A stretch of 21,107 nt of DNA from Chloroflexota bacterium (GCA_022562335.1 JADFPM010000013.1:1-21107), one strand, 5' to 3'; counted from the stretch's first letter, positions 6,600 through 14,520 are shown. Notes: generated from the letters alone by a model not told the origin. Program-made: numbers and translations.

Positions 6600-7504
6600 G
6601 TGAAACCGTCAACACATCAAACCCGGCCATAGGTTTTATTGGCCTGGGAATCCTTGGTAAAGGACTGAGCATCGCCCTAGCCCAGACCGGCCACCGGGTC
6701 GCCGGGGTCTACAGCCGCACCCAGGCATCGGCCGAGTGGGCAGCGGAGCGGATAGAAGAGTGCCAAGTCTTCAGCCAGGCCCAGGCGCTGTGTGACCAGA
6801 TGGACCTGGTGTTCGTGACCACCCCCGACGGGGTCATCGGGCAGGTGGCGTCGGAGATATCGTGGAGGCCCGGTCAGGGAGTGGTGCACTGTTGCGGAGC
6901 CGCCTCGGAGGAATTATTGGAGCCGGCGGCCAGGCAGGGCGCGGTCACCGGCGCGTTCCACCCCTGCCAAACCTTCGCCTGCCTGGACGATCCCGGCGAG
7001 GCGGTGGACAGGCTCCGGGGCGTCACCTTTGCCGTGGCGGGGAACGGCTGGGTGCCCGGTTACCTGCGCGGTCTGGCTGGGGCGCTGGGCGGCAACGCCA
7101 TAACCGTTCCCGATGGCCAACGCCCCCTTTACCACGCCGCCAGCATCATGGCCTGCGGTCATCTGGTCGCGCTGTTGCGGGGCGCGGTCCGGCTGTGGGA
7201 AGGGATGGGATTTACCCAGGAGGAGGCGGTGCGGGCCCTGTATCCCCTGTGCCGGTCCACCCTGGAGAACGTGGCTGGACACGGCGTGGTTGCCGCCGCC
7301 ACGGGCCCGGCCATCCGGGGAGATGCCGCCACCATAGAATCGCACCTGAAGGCCCTGAGCGCCGGTTTCAACGATCTGATCCCGGCGTACGCCGCGCTGG
7401 CCCGGGATTCTTTACCCATTGCCAAAGCCCGCGGCCTGACCGAAACCCAGATCGATGAGATGAACGATCTATTAGAAGGTTTTGACCGAGCCGAACGGAG
7501 TTGA
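6596..7504 (+). CDS. Rossmann-like/DUF2520 domain protein, possible ketopantoate reductase
   Basis: The 302-residue protein starts at GTG 6596, overlapping the peptidase stop. An N-terminal NAD(P)-binding fold is marked by FIGLGILGKGL (GxGxxG at residues 16-21), followed by VFVTTPDGVIGQV and a second domain with GAFHPCQTFACL, YHAASIMACGHL and a C-terminal helical region. This is the architecture of the Rossmann-like plus DUF2520 family, related to 6-phosphogluconate and ketopantoate dehydrogenases. Known members often lie near pantothenate genes, and here panB follows after 72 bases while no panE or ilvC is seen in the window. I therefore infer that it may reduce ketopantoate to pantoate with NADPH. 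That function is not proven by any motif I can see; another 2-hydroxyacid dehydrogenase role is possible. Confidence 0.8.
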   Translation: MSETVNTSNPAIGFIGLGILGKGLSIALAQTGHRVAGVYSRTQASAEWAAERIEECQVFSQAQALCDQMDLVFVTTPDGVIGQVASEISWRPGQGVVHCCGAASEELLEPAARQGAVTGAFHPCQTFACLDDPGEAVDRLRGVTFAVAGNGWVPGYLRGLAGALGGNAITVPDGQRPLYHAASIMACGHLVALLRGAVRLWEGMGFTQEEAVRALYPLCRSTLENVAGHGVVAAATGPAIRGDAATIESHLKALSAGFNDLIPAYAALARDSLPIAKARGLTETQIDEMNDLLEGFDRAERS

Positions 7505-7576
7505 TCTCCCAAGCCCGTTGTGGCGGAGACATCTGCCGGAATAACCATTAAGAGCCATCAAAGGGAGGCCGGCGCT

Positions 7577-8416
7577 ATGCCTAAAGTAACGGTCCGGGAC
7601 GTGGCGGAAATGAAGGCCAGGGGCGAGAAGATCCCCATGATCACGGCCTACGACTACACCACGGCCAAGGTGGTTGACCAGGCCGGAATACCCCTGCTTC
7701 TGGTGGGGGATAGCCTGGGCATGGTGGTTTTGGGCTACGAGTCCACCGTGTCGGTGACCATGGAAGACATGTTGCACCACGTCAAAGCGGTTGCCCGCGG
7801 GGCGAAAAACGCCATGGTCATCGCCGACCTGCCGTTCATGACCTACCATCTGGACTCGACCCAAGCCCTGTCTAATGCGGGCCGGCTGATCCAGGAAGGC
7901 GGCGCTTCTTCAGTCAAGCTGGAAGGCGGCCAGCGGATGGCGGAGACCACCCGGCGCATCGTGGAATGCGGCATTCCCGTCATGGGTCACATCGGCCTCA
8001 CTCCCCAGTCGGTCAACGGTCTCGGCGGCTACCGGGTCCAGGGAAGGGGAAGGGAGGAGGCGGAGCAGCTTTTGAAAGACGCCCTGGCTCTGGAACAGGC
8101 CGGCGCTTATGCGGTGGTGCTGGAGATGGTCCCAGCGCCCTTGGCCTGCGTCATCTCCCAGCGATTGACCATCCCAACCATCGGCATCGGGGCCGGGGCT
8201 GGATGCGATGGACAGGTCCAGGTGATCCACGACATGCTGGGGTTATTCACCGACTTCGTCCCCAAGCACGCCAGGCGATACGCCCATCTGGCCGATGTCA
8301 TGACTGACGCCCTCACCCGTTACGCCCAGGAGGTCAGGGACGGCTCATTCCCATCGGCCAAGGAAAGTTTCAAGATGGACCAAGCATTGCTGGAAGGGAT
8401 GGCGTCCGTTACTTAA
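7577..8416 (+). CDS. panB: 3-methyl-2-oxobutanoate hydroxymethyltransferase
   Basis: PanB converts 2-oxoisovalerate and methylenetetrahydrofolate to ketopantoate, the first committed step of pantothenate and CoA synthesis, in the cytoplasm. The 279-residue protein shows the expected TIM-barrel landmarks: ITAYDYTTAK (residues 22-31), VGDSLGMV with metal ligand Asp45, IADLPFMTY with Asp84, Lys114 in SVKLEGG, MGHIGLTPQ, the catalytic Glu183 in LEMVP, and GIGAGAGCDGQVQVIHDMLG. The ATG at 7577 follows GGGAGG by about 8 bases. A GTG 57 bases upstream is in frame but has a poor ribosome site. It follows the DUF2520 gene on the same strand; panC lies 464 bases downstream. Confidence 0.95.
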   Translation: MPKVTVRDVAEMKARGEKIPMITAYDYTTAKVVDQAGIPLLLVGDSLGMVVLGYESTVSVTMEDMLHHVKAVARGAKNAMVIADLPFMTYHLDSTQALSNAGRLIQEGGASSVKLEGGQRMAETTRRIVECGIPVMGHIGLTPQSVNGLGGYRVQGRGREEAEQLLKDALALEQAGAYAVVLEMVPAPLACVISQRLTIPTIGIGAGAGCDGQVQVIHDMLGLFTDFVPKHARRYAHLADVMTDALTRYAQEVRDGSFPSAKESFKMDQALLEGMASVT

Positions 8417-8492
8417 AGCGATTCGTTAATCCAGAACCATGGTAGAATGATAATTTAGGAAGATCACACAAACACAGGGCTGGATTTTAAAT

Positions 8493-8654
8493 ATGGATAT
8501 GCCACTGTCAGTGCTTCTCAAGCTTAGTTTTGGCATTCTTAAGCATTCCTTTCTTCATCCGACGGATGTGTTGATTCTAGACAAGGAATCAGGAAAGGTA
8601 TCTGGACATCGGCAAGCAGATAATCAAGGCCAGGCTCCTCCGGTTAACTCATAG
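8493..8654 (+). CDS. Small hypothetical ORF, possibly the front part of a broken gene
   Basis: The ORF has 53 codons and starts ATG 8493 (MDMPLSVLLKLSFGILKHSF). It is not recognised. It ends at a TAG at 8652, and the same frame continues without another stop to 8852. No clear Shine-Dalgarno precedes it. Either it is a chance ORF or the two pieces were once a 119-residue protein. Confidence 0.2.
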   Translation: MDMPLSVLLKLSFGILKHSFLHPTDVLILDKESGKVSGHRQADNQGQAPPVNS

Positions 8655-8660
8655 TCCGGT

Positions 8661-8852
8661 TTGATTTGGGCTTTCGTTGGTCTCATAGCGTTTCTAGCAA
8701 TCCTCGAGTTAACCATCCTTGGACTTATAGTATTCCTGACAATTCGTTTTGATGAAGAGAAAACCCGGGATACCCGAGAGAATCTCTGGAGAGGTTTCAC
8801 TTCCATCCTAGGTGCGCTCATTGGACTCGTGGCTGGAAGAGGCTTGAGTTGA
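8661..8852 (+). CDS. Small hypothetical membrane protein
   Basis: From a TTG at 8661 this encodes 63 residues: a strongly hydrophobic N-terminal helix (about residues 3-28, AFVGLIAFLAILELTILGLI then VFLTI), a charged middle (RFDEEKTRDTREN) and a glycine-containing hydrophobic end (SILGALIGLVAG). The pattern of a membrane helix followed by a charged segment looks protein-like and not random. The start is uncertain because no ribosome site is visible, and the frame is continuous upstream except for the TAG at 8652. No family recognised. Confidence 0.35.
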   Translation: MIWAFVGLIAFLAILELTILGLIVFLTIRFDEEKTRDTRENLWRGFTSILGALIGLVAGRGLS

Positions 8853-8880
8853 ATCAGCATGCCGCAGGCTGATTTCGGAT

Positions 8881-9723
8881 ATGCGGGTTGTCACGTCGAT
8901 CCCAAATCTCTCCACGCGCCTGGATAGCCTTCCCCGCCCCCTGGGTTTGGTGCCCACCATGGGCGCGCTTCACGACGGCCATTTGGCGCTGGTCAAAAGG
9001 GCCCGCCGGGAGAACCAGACCGTGGTGGCCACCATCTTCGTCAATCCAACCCAATTTGGGTCCCAGGAAGACCTGTCGAAATACCCCAGAGACCGGGAAA
9101 GAGATCTGGATATGCTCCGCGAGCATGGGGTGGACGTGGTGTTTGCGCCCGGAGCGGACGAGATGTATCCGCCGGGCTTTGACACCTGGGTGGATGTTGG
9201 CGTCCTGGGAGACCGGCTGGAGGGGGTCCACCGTCCCGGCCACTTTCGCGGTGTTGCCACGGTGGTGGCCAAGCTGTTTAGCCTGGTGCGGCCCGACCGG
9301 GCCTATTTCGGCCAAAAGGACGGGCAGCAATTGGCGGTGATCCGCCGGTTGGTGCGGGACCTGAACCTGGGATTGGAGATCGTGGCGGTGCCCACCGTGC
9401 GCGACCCCGACGGGCTGGCGAAAAGCAGCCGCAACGCCTACCTGACATCCAGCCAGCGCCAGGCCGCGCCGGTGGTGTACCGGGCCCTTTGCCGGGCCGA
9501 AAGCCTTTGGAGCAGCGGAGTCAGGGACGCGGAAAGGCTGCGGGCCGAGATGAAGGCGGTGTTGGAAACCGAACCCCTGGTGGAAAGCATCGATTACACC
9601 AGCGTGGCCGACGTGGAAAGCATGGACGAATTGGACCAGGTCCAATTATCTGGGAAGGCCATGGTTTTGGTGGCGGTCAGGTTCGGCAGCACCAGATTGA
9701 TCGACAACGTGATCCTGGAATAG
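8881..9723 (+). CDS. panC: Pantoate--beta-alanine ligase (pantothenate synthetase)
   Basis: PanC joins pantoate and beta-alanine with ATP to make pantothenate. The 280-residue protein has the full set of motifs: LVPTMGALHDGHL with the HIGH-like signature (residues 23-35), FVNPTQFG (53-60), RPGHFRGVATVVAKLF (118-133), FGQKD (143-147), PTVRDPDGLAKSSRNAYL (171-188) and a C-terminal DYTSVAD domain. The KMSKS-like loop reads AKSSRN where AMSSRN is usual. The ATG at 8881 lacks a strong Shine-Dalgarno but gives the correct N-terminal length. It is the last gene of the (+) pantothenate cluster and converges on the USP-MFS gene. Confidence 0.95.
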   Translation: MRVVTSIPNLSTRLDSLPRPLGLVPTMGALHDGHLALVKRARRENQTVVATIFVNPTQFGSQEDLSKYPRDRERDLDMLREHGVDVVFAPGADEMYPPGFDTWVDVGVLGDRLEGVHRPGHFRGVATVVAKLFSLVRPDRAYFGQKDGQQLAVIRRLVRDLNLGLEIVAVPTVRDPDGLAKSSRNAYLTSSQRQAAPVVYRALCRAESLWSSGVRDAERLRAEMKAVLETEPLVESIDYTSVADVESMDELDQVQLSGKAMVLVAVRFGSTRLIDNVILE

Positions 9724-9738
9724 GGCATGGGCATCGGT

Positions 9739-9760
9739 CCGGCTCCAGTTTGCCAGCCGG
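9739..9760. terminator. Hairpin between convergent panC and USP-MFS genes
   Basis: CCGGCT (9739-9744) and AGCCGG (9755-9760) form a 6-bp stem around a 10-base loop between two convergent stop codons. No T-run follows on either strand, so a terminator role is only suggested by position. Confidence 0.3.
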
Positions 9761-9824
9761 TATAGCCCCGGTGGCCGTCCCAGGCGGTTGGCTCGTGTTT
9801 CTGGTGGAGCGGGAGAGGGCCGCC

Positions 9825-12218
9825 TCAGCAATCCGTAGCCCTTGCCCGAACCCTTACCCACGCCAGTCCTTTAGCGCCTCCATAGAACACTATCGCCAGC
9901 AACGGCGAAAGGCCGGCGACCAGAAAAGCCGTATTGATCCCCGAATGCGCCGTGATGAATCCCAGTGACAGTGCGCCTACGCTCATGGCCAGATCGCGTC
10001 CCACGGTGAAGGTGTTGACCGCGGCGCCCCGATTCTCACTGGAGACGCTGCCCGCTGCAAACGCGGTCAGGGACGGTATGGCAGCGCCCAGTCCGAGCCC
10101 CAAGATCGCGCCGAGCACCAATAGTCCGAAGGCCGAGTGGGTCATCGGAATGAGTAAAACCGAAACCCCGATCAATATCAGGCTGGGCAGGAACACGACT
10201 GCGAATCCGTACCGGTCGGAGGCCCGGCCGGTTAGCTGCTTTGCCGGGAAAGACCCCAGGGCGACTATCATGAGGAAAAGTCCCGGATTATTCAGTCCCT
10301 GTTGAACCGCGTAAATCGGAAGGATGGTGAACGTCGCCACCCGCGCCATCCATACGCCGAAATTCACCACCGCGGCTAGCGCGGCCTCCTGCCGGAAGCT
10401 GTCGCTCAGCTTGGGGAGCCGCCTCAAGCCTTGGGGCCTGTAGGGGTCTCTGACGAACAGAAAGGCAACCACCGAGGCGCCGGCAACGGCGGCGGCGGCC
10501 AGCGCCGCGAAGGTGAAACTTCCCGTTTGGGCAGCGGTTTCCTGGGCGCCCGAGCCGAAACTCAGGAATTGTCCCAACATCAGCCATATGCCTATGACGG
10601 GCCCCAGGCCCAACCCTAGTTGCGGGAACAATCCGAACGCGGCTTGAGATTCACCTCGGCGGTCGGGAGGCACGACTTCACCCACCATGGTGACTATGGA
10701 CGTGTAGCCCATGGCAAATCCCACGCCCATCAGAAATTGACCCAGCATCAAAACCAGTGTTGTTTGTGCTGCTGCCAGCACCAGACAAGCGGCCGCGATC
10801 ATCGTCAATGAGATGACGGCTATCGGTTTTCTTCCTTTACCGTCAACCAGCCATCCCACGAACGGCCGAATCAGCAGCTGGCTCAAACCCATGACGCCCA
10901 CCACCCTGCTAACGTCGGTGGCGGTCCCTCCGATGGCCTGGACGTGCAGCGGGATCGTCGGATGGAGGATCGACAGGCTTACGGCAACCAGCAGCGTACC
11001 CAGAGACACCAGCAGGAAGTTGGGGTTGAGGATCCGCTCCTCCACGTATTCGAGGGCGGCCGAGATCATGTATATGTAGCCCTGGTCCTCGCCCACGTCC
11101 AGGTATAGCGGCGCCGCCACCTGGTCTCCGACGGTGGAGATGCTTTCCGCGCCGGCTTTGATCTGGTCCACCTGTTGCGGGCTCAGGATGTGGCTTTTTA
11201 CCAGAGTGACCGCAACCTCGCGTTCATCTTGCGTGTCGTACCCCAGGTAGACTTCCTTCTTGTTCCCCTCTCCCAGCAACCGCAGCAGCCGGTAACGTCC
11301 CCCGCCGATGGTCGAGGGACGGCCTCGGACCAGCAGGACCGGGGCACTCGAGTTGCGCACCATATGGTCGGCGACGCTCCCGTGCATCATGCGGCCCAGA
11401 CCAGTGCGCCCGTGGGTGCTCATCACCACCAGGTTGTCAGATTCGGCCTGAGCGGCCTCCACCATCTGAAATCTTGGATCGCCATTCAAGAATCGATAGC
11501 TGACCTGTACGCCCTGTTGGCTGATGGCCTCCGCCCGCTCCCGCAGGTAGGTTTCCATAGCCTGGTGGTCTTGGGTTTCACCGGGAGCGCCGTCCGATGC
11601 CGCACCAGGTTCAGGGGAATCAGATAGGACATGGACCAGTTCGACGTTGAGGCCGCCGGCCGTGGCGATCGCGCTGGCCTGCTGCAGGGCCAACTCTGAC
11701 AAGGGAGAGCCATCGAGGGGCACCACGAGTTTGCGCCATGAGATCTCGCGCCGTACGGCGTCGTGCGTGGGACGGTATAGCAGCAGCGGCAGCGCCGACC
11801 GGCGCAAAACCTGTTCGGCCACGCTGCCAAGGGCGATCCGCCGCAACCCCGTACGTCCGTGGGTGCACATGGCGATAAGGCTTGCCCGGTGGCGGGTGCC
11901 CAAAGCGACTATCTCTTCCGCGACCTCACCCTGGGCAGCGTCGATGGCCACCTCGATCCCTTCCTCGCGCAACCCTTCAGCCAGGCCCCTCAGATAATCC
12001 GATATCTCGTCTTGTTGAGAGAGCCTGCCGTGGGTGGTTGATCGTCGAAACGGATGCCAGGTCATCCTACGGATCCCGCCGCCCGTGGGAACGACCTGGA
12101 CCAGGACCATCGAACTTCCGGTGCTGTGAGCGAGGGAGGCGGCAGGCATTATGATCTGCTCTGAATTAGGCGAGCCGTCAAGGGGCACAAGGATGCGGTT
12201 GAATTCAGATGTGACCAT
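9825..12218 (-). CDS. Fusion protein: two universal stress domains, kinase N-lobe remnant, MFS transporter
   Basis: From an ATG at 12218 (GGAG 8 bases before it) the protein has 797 residues. Residues about 7-150 and 162-298 are two UspA domains, each with the ATP-binding pattern (THGRTGLRRIALGS at 119-132; THGRTGLGRMMHGS at 268-281). Residues about 305-388 resemble the N-lobe of a protein kinase: YRLLRLLGEGNKKEVYLGYD glycine loop and a following strand, VAVTLVK, in which the usual VAIK lysine position is Thr. No HRD or DFG motif follows, so phosphotransfer is unlikely. Residues about 400-785 form a 12-helix MFS transporter with the signature GWLVDGKGRKP (455-465). It is an inner-membrane protein with a roughly 390-residue cytoplasmic nucleotide-binding N-terminus, which I infer senses ATP or stress and gates transport. 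The in-frame ATG at 12278 lacks a ribosome site. Confidence 0.88.
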   Translation of the reverse strand: MVTSEFNRILVPLDGSPNSEQIIMPAASLAHSTGSSMVLVQVVPTGGGIRRMTWHPFRRSTTHGRLSQQDEISDYLRGLAEGLREEGIEVAIDAAQGEVAEEIVALGTRHRASLIAMCTHGRTGLRRIALGSVAEQVLRRSALPLLLYRPTHDAVRREISWRKLVVPLDGSPLSELALQQASAIATAGGLNVELVHVLSDSPEPGAASDGAPGETQDHQAMETYLRERAEAISQQGVQVSYRFLNGDPRFQMVEAAQAESDNLVVMSTHGRTGLGRMMHGSVADHMVRNSSAPVLLVRGRPSTIGGGRYRLLRLLGEGNKKEVYLGYDTQDEREVAVTLVKSHILSPQQVDQIKAGAESISTVGDQVAAPLYLDVGEDQGYIYMISAALEYVEERILNPNFLLVSLGTLLVAVSLSILHPTIPLHVQAIGGTATDVSRVVGVMGLSQLLIRPFVGWLVDGKGRKPIAVISLTMIAAACLVLAAAQTTLVLMLGQFLMGVGFAMGYTSIVTMVGEVVPPDRRGESQAAFGLFPQLGLGLGPVIGIWLMLGQFLSFGSGAQETAAQTGSFTFAALAAAAVAGASVVAFLFVRDPYRPQGLRRLPKLSDSFRQEAALAAVVNFGVWMARVATFTILPIYAVQQGLNNPGLFLMIVALGSFPAKQLTGRASDRYGFAVVFLPSLILIGVSVLLIPMTHSAFGLLVLGAILGLGLGAAIPSLTAFAAGSVSSENRGAAVNTFTVGRDLAMSVGALSLGFITAHSGINTAFLVAGLSPLLAIVFYGGAKGLAWVRVRARATDC

Positions 12219-12551
12219 CGGGGTGCTCCATCGGGGCGGCGAATCGGCCCGGCGATGTGCTCCGGACCGGCCGATCATCGATCGGTACGCACCTGGCCAG
12301 GGCGTGCAGGCAGTTGAGGATGGCCATCCACTCGTCCTCCAGAGACGGGAGCCGATTAGCCGAGGGACGGCGTAACCAACAACGGAATGATTATCTGAGA
12401 TGATAAGGGATTGCCCGTATCCGGTTGGTCACGAGGATGAGGATGCCAGAAGCGGGCAGGAATTACCACCGCTCATGATGAGCCTGTCGAACCATCATGG
12501 CGAGCCTGTCGAACCACGACGGTGGTCCTTCGGCCAAGTTAGGAGGATGGA
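12219..12551. other. Intergenic region between the etf operon and the USP-MFS gene
   Basis: No gene is supported in these 333 bases. They hold the ribosome site of the USP-MFS gene, a small dyad TTATC/GATAA near 12391-12406, and the REP-like element at 12466-12525 just after the etfA stop. I found no convincing promoter for the USP-MFS gene here; one must exist or transcription continues from etfA. Confidence 0.5.
12466..12525. repeat. REP-like palindromic repeat
   Basis: Two copies of GAGCCTGTCGAACCA (12480-12494 and 12502-12516) lie in tandem, flanked by CCACC (12466-12470) and GGTGG (12521-12525), with the palindrome GCTCATGATGAGC at 12471-12483. On the other strand it reads GGTTCGACAGGCTC. 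I recall very similar intergenic repeats dispersed in many bacterial genomes. It lies 27 bases past the etfA stop and may act as a transcript-end stabiliser. Only one locus is present in this window. Confidence 0.6.
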
Positions 12552-13550
12552 CTACTCTTGGACCAGTTCCCTGACCGCTTCGGCGAAGGCCGGCACCACC
12601 ACCTCCCAGTCGCCAACCACCGCGTACCGCGCCTCTTTGAATATATTGGCCTCGGCGTCTTTGTTGATGGCCACGATCACCTTGGCGCCGGAGCAACCCG
12701 CCATGTGCTGGCTGGCCCCGGAGATGGCCACCGTGATATAGAGGTCTGGCGTGATGGTCTTTCCGGTGAGCCCCACCTGATAGCTGGAAGGGACCCAGCC
12801 CGAGTCCACCGCCGCCCGGGAAGCGCCGACGGCGCCGCCCAACAGCTTGGCCAGGTCTTCCAAGATCGAGAACGGCTCGGGGCCACCCAGGCCACGGCCC
12901 CCGGAAACCACCACCCTGGCGTCTTCCAGTTTGATGCCCTCGGCCTCTTCCTTTACCGTCTCCACCACCCGGCACCGGACCTGAGAAGCGTCGATCTCCA
13001 CCGGGAATGACACCACCTGGCCCTGGCGGGAGGCGTCCGCCTCCAGCGGTTCGTAGGCCTTGGGCCTGATGGCGGCCACCTGGGGACTGAAATTGCAACT
13101 CACCACCGCCACCGCGTTGCCGCCGTACACCGGGCGGTTGGCCAGAAGCCTGCCCGACGAGGCGTCCACCGAAACCTCCAAGCAGTCCTGGGCCAAGCCC
13201 ACGCCCAGCCGGAAGGCCAACCGGGGGGCCAATTCACGGCCCTGGTTGGTTCGCGCTAGGAGCACGATAGAAGGGTTTGCTTCTTTGACCAGCGCTTCCA
13301 TGGCGGCTAGCTGTACATCCACCTGGTATTCGGCCAGCATGGGGTGGGTGACGGCGTAAACCTTGTCTGCGCCATGGCTTATCGCCTGGGATGAAGGCTG
13401 GTCCAGGGTGTCGCCAAAGATACCTATGGCCAGTTCCTGACCCAGGCTATCGGCCAACCCGCGCCCCGCGGCCAGCAGTTCCATGGATGTGAGGCTTAGA
13501 TCGCCTGCAGCCTGGTCTGCCAGGACCAAAACTCCCGATTCGTCTGCCAT
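12552..13550 (-). CDS. etfA: Electron transfer flavoprotein, alpha subunit
   Basis: The 332-residue protein is the FAD-binding subunit that, with EtfB, passes electrons from acyl-CoA or other dehydrogenases to the quinone pool. The N-terminal domain has ARTNQGRELAPRLAFRLGVG (residues 99-118). The C-terminal FAD domain shows SGGRGLGGPE (216-225), GASRAAVDSGWVP (242-254), YQVGLTGKTITPDLYI, ISGASQHMAGC and AINKDAEANIF (294-304), all standard for the family. The ATG at 13550 follows CCGGAGG with good spacing. It lies 87 bases after etfB on the same strand, with a large inverted repeat in the gap. The dehydrogenase partner is not in the window. Confidence 0.95.
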   Translation of the reverse strand: MADESGVLVLADQAAGDLSLTSMELLAAGRGLADSLGQELAIGIFGDTLDQPSSQAISHGADKVYAVTHPMLAEYQVDVQLAAMEALVKEANPSIVLLARTNQGRELAPRLAFRLGVGLAQDCLEVSVDASSGRLLANRPVYGGNAVAVVSCNFSPQVAAIRPKAYEPLEADASRQGQVVSFPVEIDASQVRCRVVETVKEEAEGIKLEDARVVVSGGRGLGGPEPFSILEDLAKLLGGAVGASRAAVDSGWVPSSYQVGLTGKTITPDLYITVAISGASQHMAGCSGAKVIVAINKDAEANIFKEARYAVVGDWEVVVPAFAEAVRELVQE

Positions 13551-13574
13551 GTTGGCCTCCGGTGGTTTTCCAAA

Positions 13575-13619
13575 AGCGGCCCGTGATCAGACCTTGATAT
13601 AGGTCTCGGCGCGGCCGCT
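13575..13619 (-). repeat. Nested inverted repeat between etfB and etfA
   Basis: AGCGGCC (13575-13581) pairs with GGCCGCT (13613-13619), and inside it AGACCT (13589-13594) pairs with AGGTCT (13601-13606) around a 6-base loop. The two stems are separated by 6-7-base internal loops. No T-run follows on the minus strand, so full termination is unlikely. RNA processing, differential stability or a protein-binding role is possible. Confidence 0.5.
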
Positions 13620-13637
13620 GAGGTGTGATTTGACTGA

Positions 13638-14438
13638 TTAGATAAGCTTGGCTTCCCGCAGCTTCAGGGCCAACTGGCGGCCCGCGTCCACGGCGTCTTC
13701 GCCTTCTATGATCTCGCACTGCTGGACGCGCTCGGGCACAAACAGGTTCAACAGGGTGACCCGAGGCTCAAGTTGGGAGGTGTCCACGTCCAGGTCCGCC
13801 GCCGTCCAGGTGGTGGGAAGTTTGCGGGTGGCCGCCATGATCCCCCGAAGCGTTGGGTACCGGGGCTGCCCCAGTTCGTTGCTGACGGTGACCACGGCGG
13901 GGAGAGAGGCTTCCACGACCTCGTATCCGTCGGAGGTGATGCGCTCCACCACCACCTTGCCGTCTTTGACCTCCACCTTTTTGCCCAGGGTGATACAGGA
14001 GTAGCCCAAGATCTCGGCCACGCCCAGGGGGACCTGCGCGTTGTCCCAGTCCGAGGCCTGCCGCCCGCAGATCACCAGGTCGAATCCATCAAGCTTGCGA
14101 ATGGCCGCCGCAAGCAACTGGGCGGTGACGAAACTGTCTATGGTGTTCGCAAATGCCTCATCTTGGAGCAGCACCAGTTCGTCCGCGCCCATGGAAAGGG
14201 GTTTTTTCATGACGTCCAGGGCGAACTCGGTGCCGCTGGAGATCACCGTCACCGTGGCTTCCTGCGAGTCCTTTATCTGCAAAGCGGCTTCCACCGCGTT
14301 TTCGTCGAACCCGTTGACCACCGGTGGGATGGTGGCCGGGGTATCCACTTTTTTCGAATCAGCGTCGATGCGAAAAGCCGCCATCGGCATTTCGGGATCG
14401 ATGACCTGCTTGGCCAGTACGGCTATCTTGATCGGCAT
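13638..14438 (-). CDS. etfB: Electron transfer flavoprotein, beta subunit
   Basis: The 266-residue protein is the partner of EtfA and the AMP-binding subunit of the heterodimer. It shows the KIAVLAKQVIDPE start, VNGFDENAVEAALQIKD (residues 41-57), the SMGADELVLL segment, and ICGRQASDWDNAQVPLGVAE (123-142), typical of the adenine-nucleotide site. The LPAVVTVSNELGQPRYPTLR segment is the conserved EtfB recognition loop region. It is the first gene of the minus-strand etfB-etfA operon and is preceded by a good promoter at 14491-14520. The ATG at 14438 follows AGGGGATA. Confidence 0.95.
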   Translation of the reverse strand: MPIKIAVLAKQVIDPEMPMAAFRIDADSKKVDTPATIPPVVNGFDENAVEAALQIKDSQEATVTVISSGTEFALDVMKKPLSMGADELVLLQDEAFANTIDSFVTAQLLAAAIRKLDGFDLVICGRQASDWDNAQVPLGVAEILGYSCITLGKKVEVKDGKVVVERITSDGYEVVEASLPAVVTVSNELGQPRYPTLRGIMAATRKLPTTWTAADLDVDTSQLEPRVTLLNLFVPERVQQCEIIEGEDAVDAGRQLALKLREAKLI

Positions 14439-14490
14439 GGGTTATCCCCTGTTAACTGAGCTTGGTTATAAGCGTGGCGGGACTATGTGA

Positions 14491-14520
14491 AACATATCAC
14501 CAACGCTCGAATCATGTCAA
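14491..14520 (-). promoter_or_regulatory. Promoter of the etfBA operon
   Basis: Minus-strand TTGACA (14515-14520) and TATGTT (14491-14496) are separated by 18 bases, and the -10 is preceded by TGA, giving an extended -10. The leader to the etfB ATG would be about 45 nt. Confidence 0.6.

Larger units (their letters stand above)
8417..8880. other. AT-richer spacer separating panB and panC
   Basis: This 464-base stretch is visibly lower in GC than either flanking gene. It contains only two short in-frame ORFs (8493-8654 and 8661-8852) separated by a TAG codon. No RNA gene, terminator or insertion-sequence end was recognised. panB and panC are often adjacent, so this may be an acquired or decayed insertion. 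Confidence 0.5.

Noticed and set aside
8652..8654. TAG read as pyrrolysine
   Set aside because: There is no methylamine methyltransferase or other Pyl protein context; a pseudogene or two chance ORFs is simpler.
13773..14459. Plus-strand 228-residue ORF opposite etfB
   Set aside because: etfB is unambiguous on the minus strand; the other frame is His/Gly-rich without motifs.
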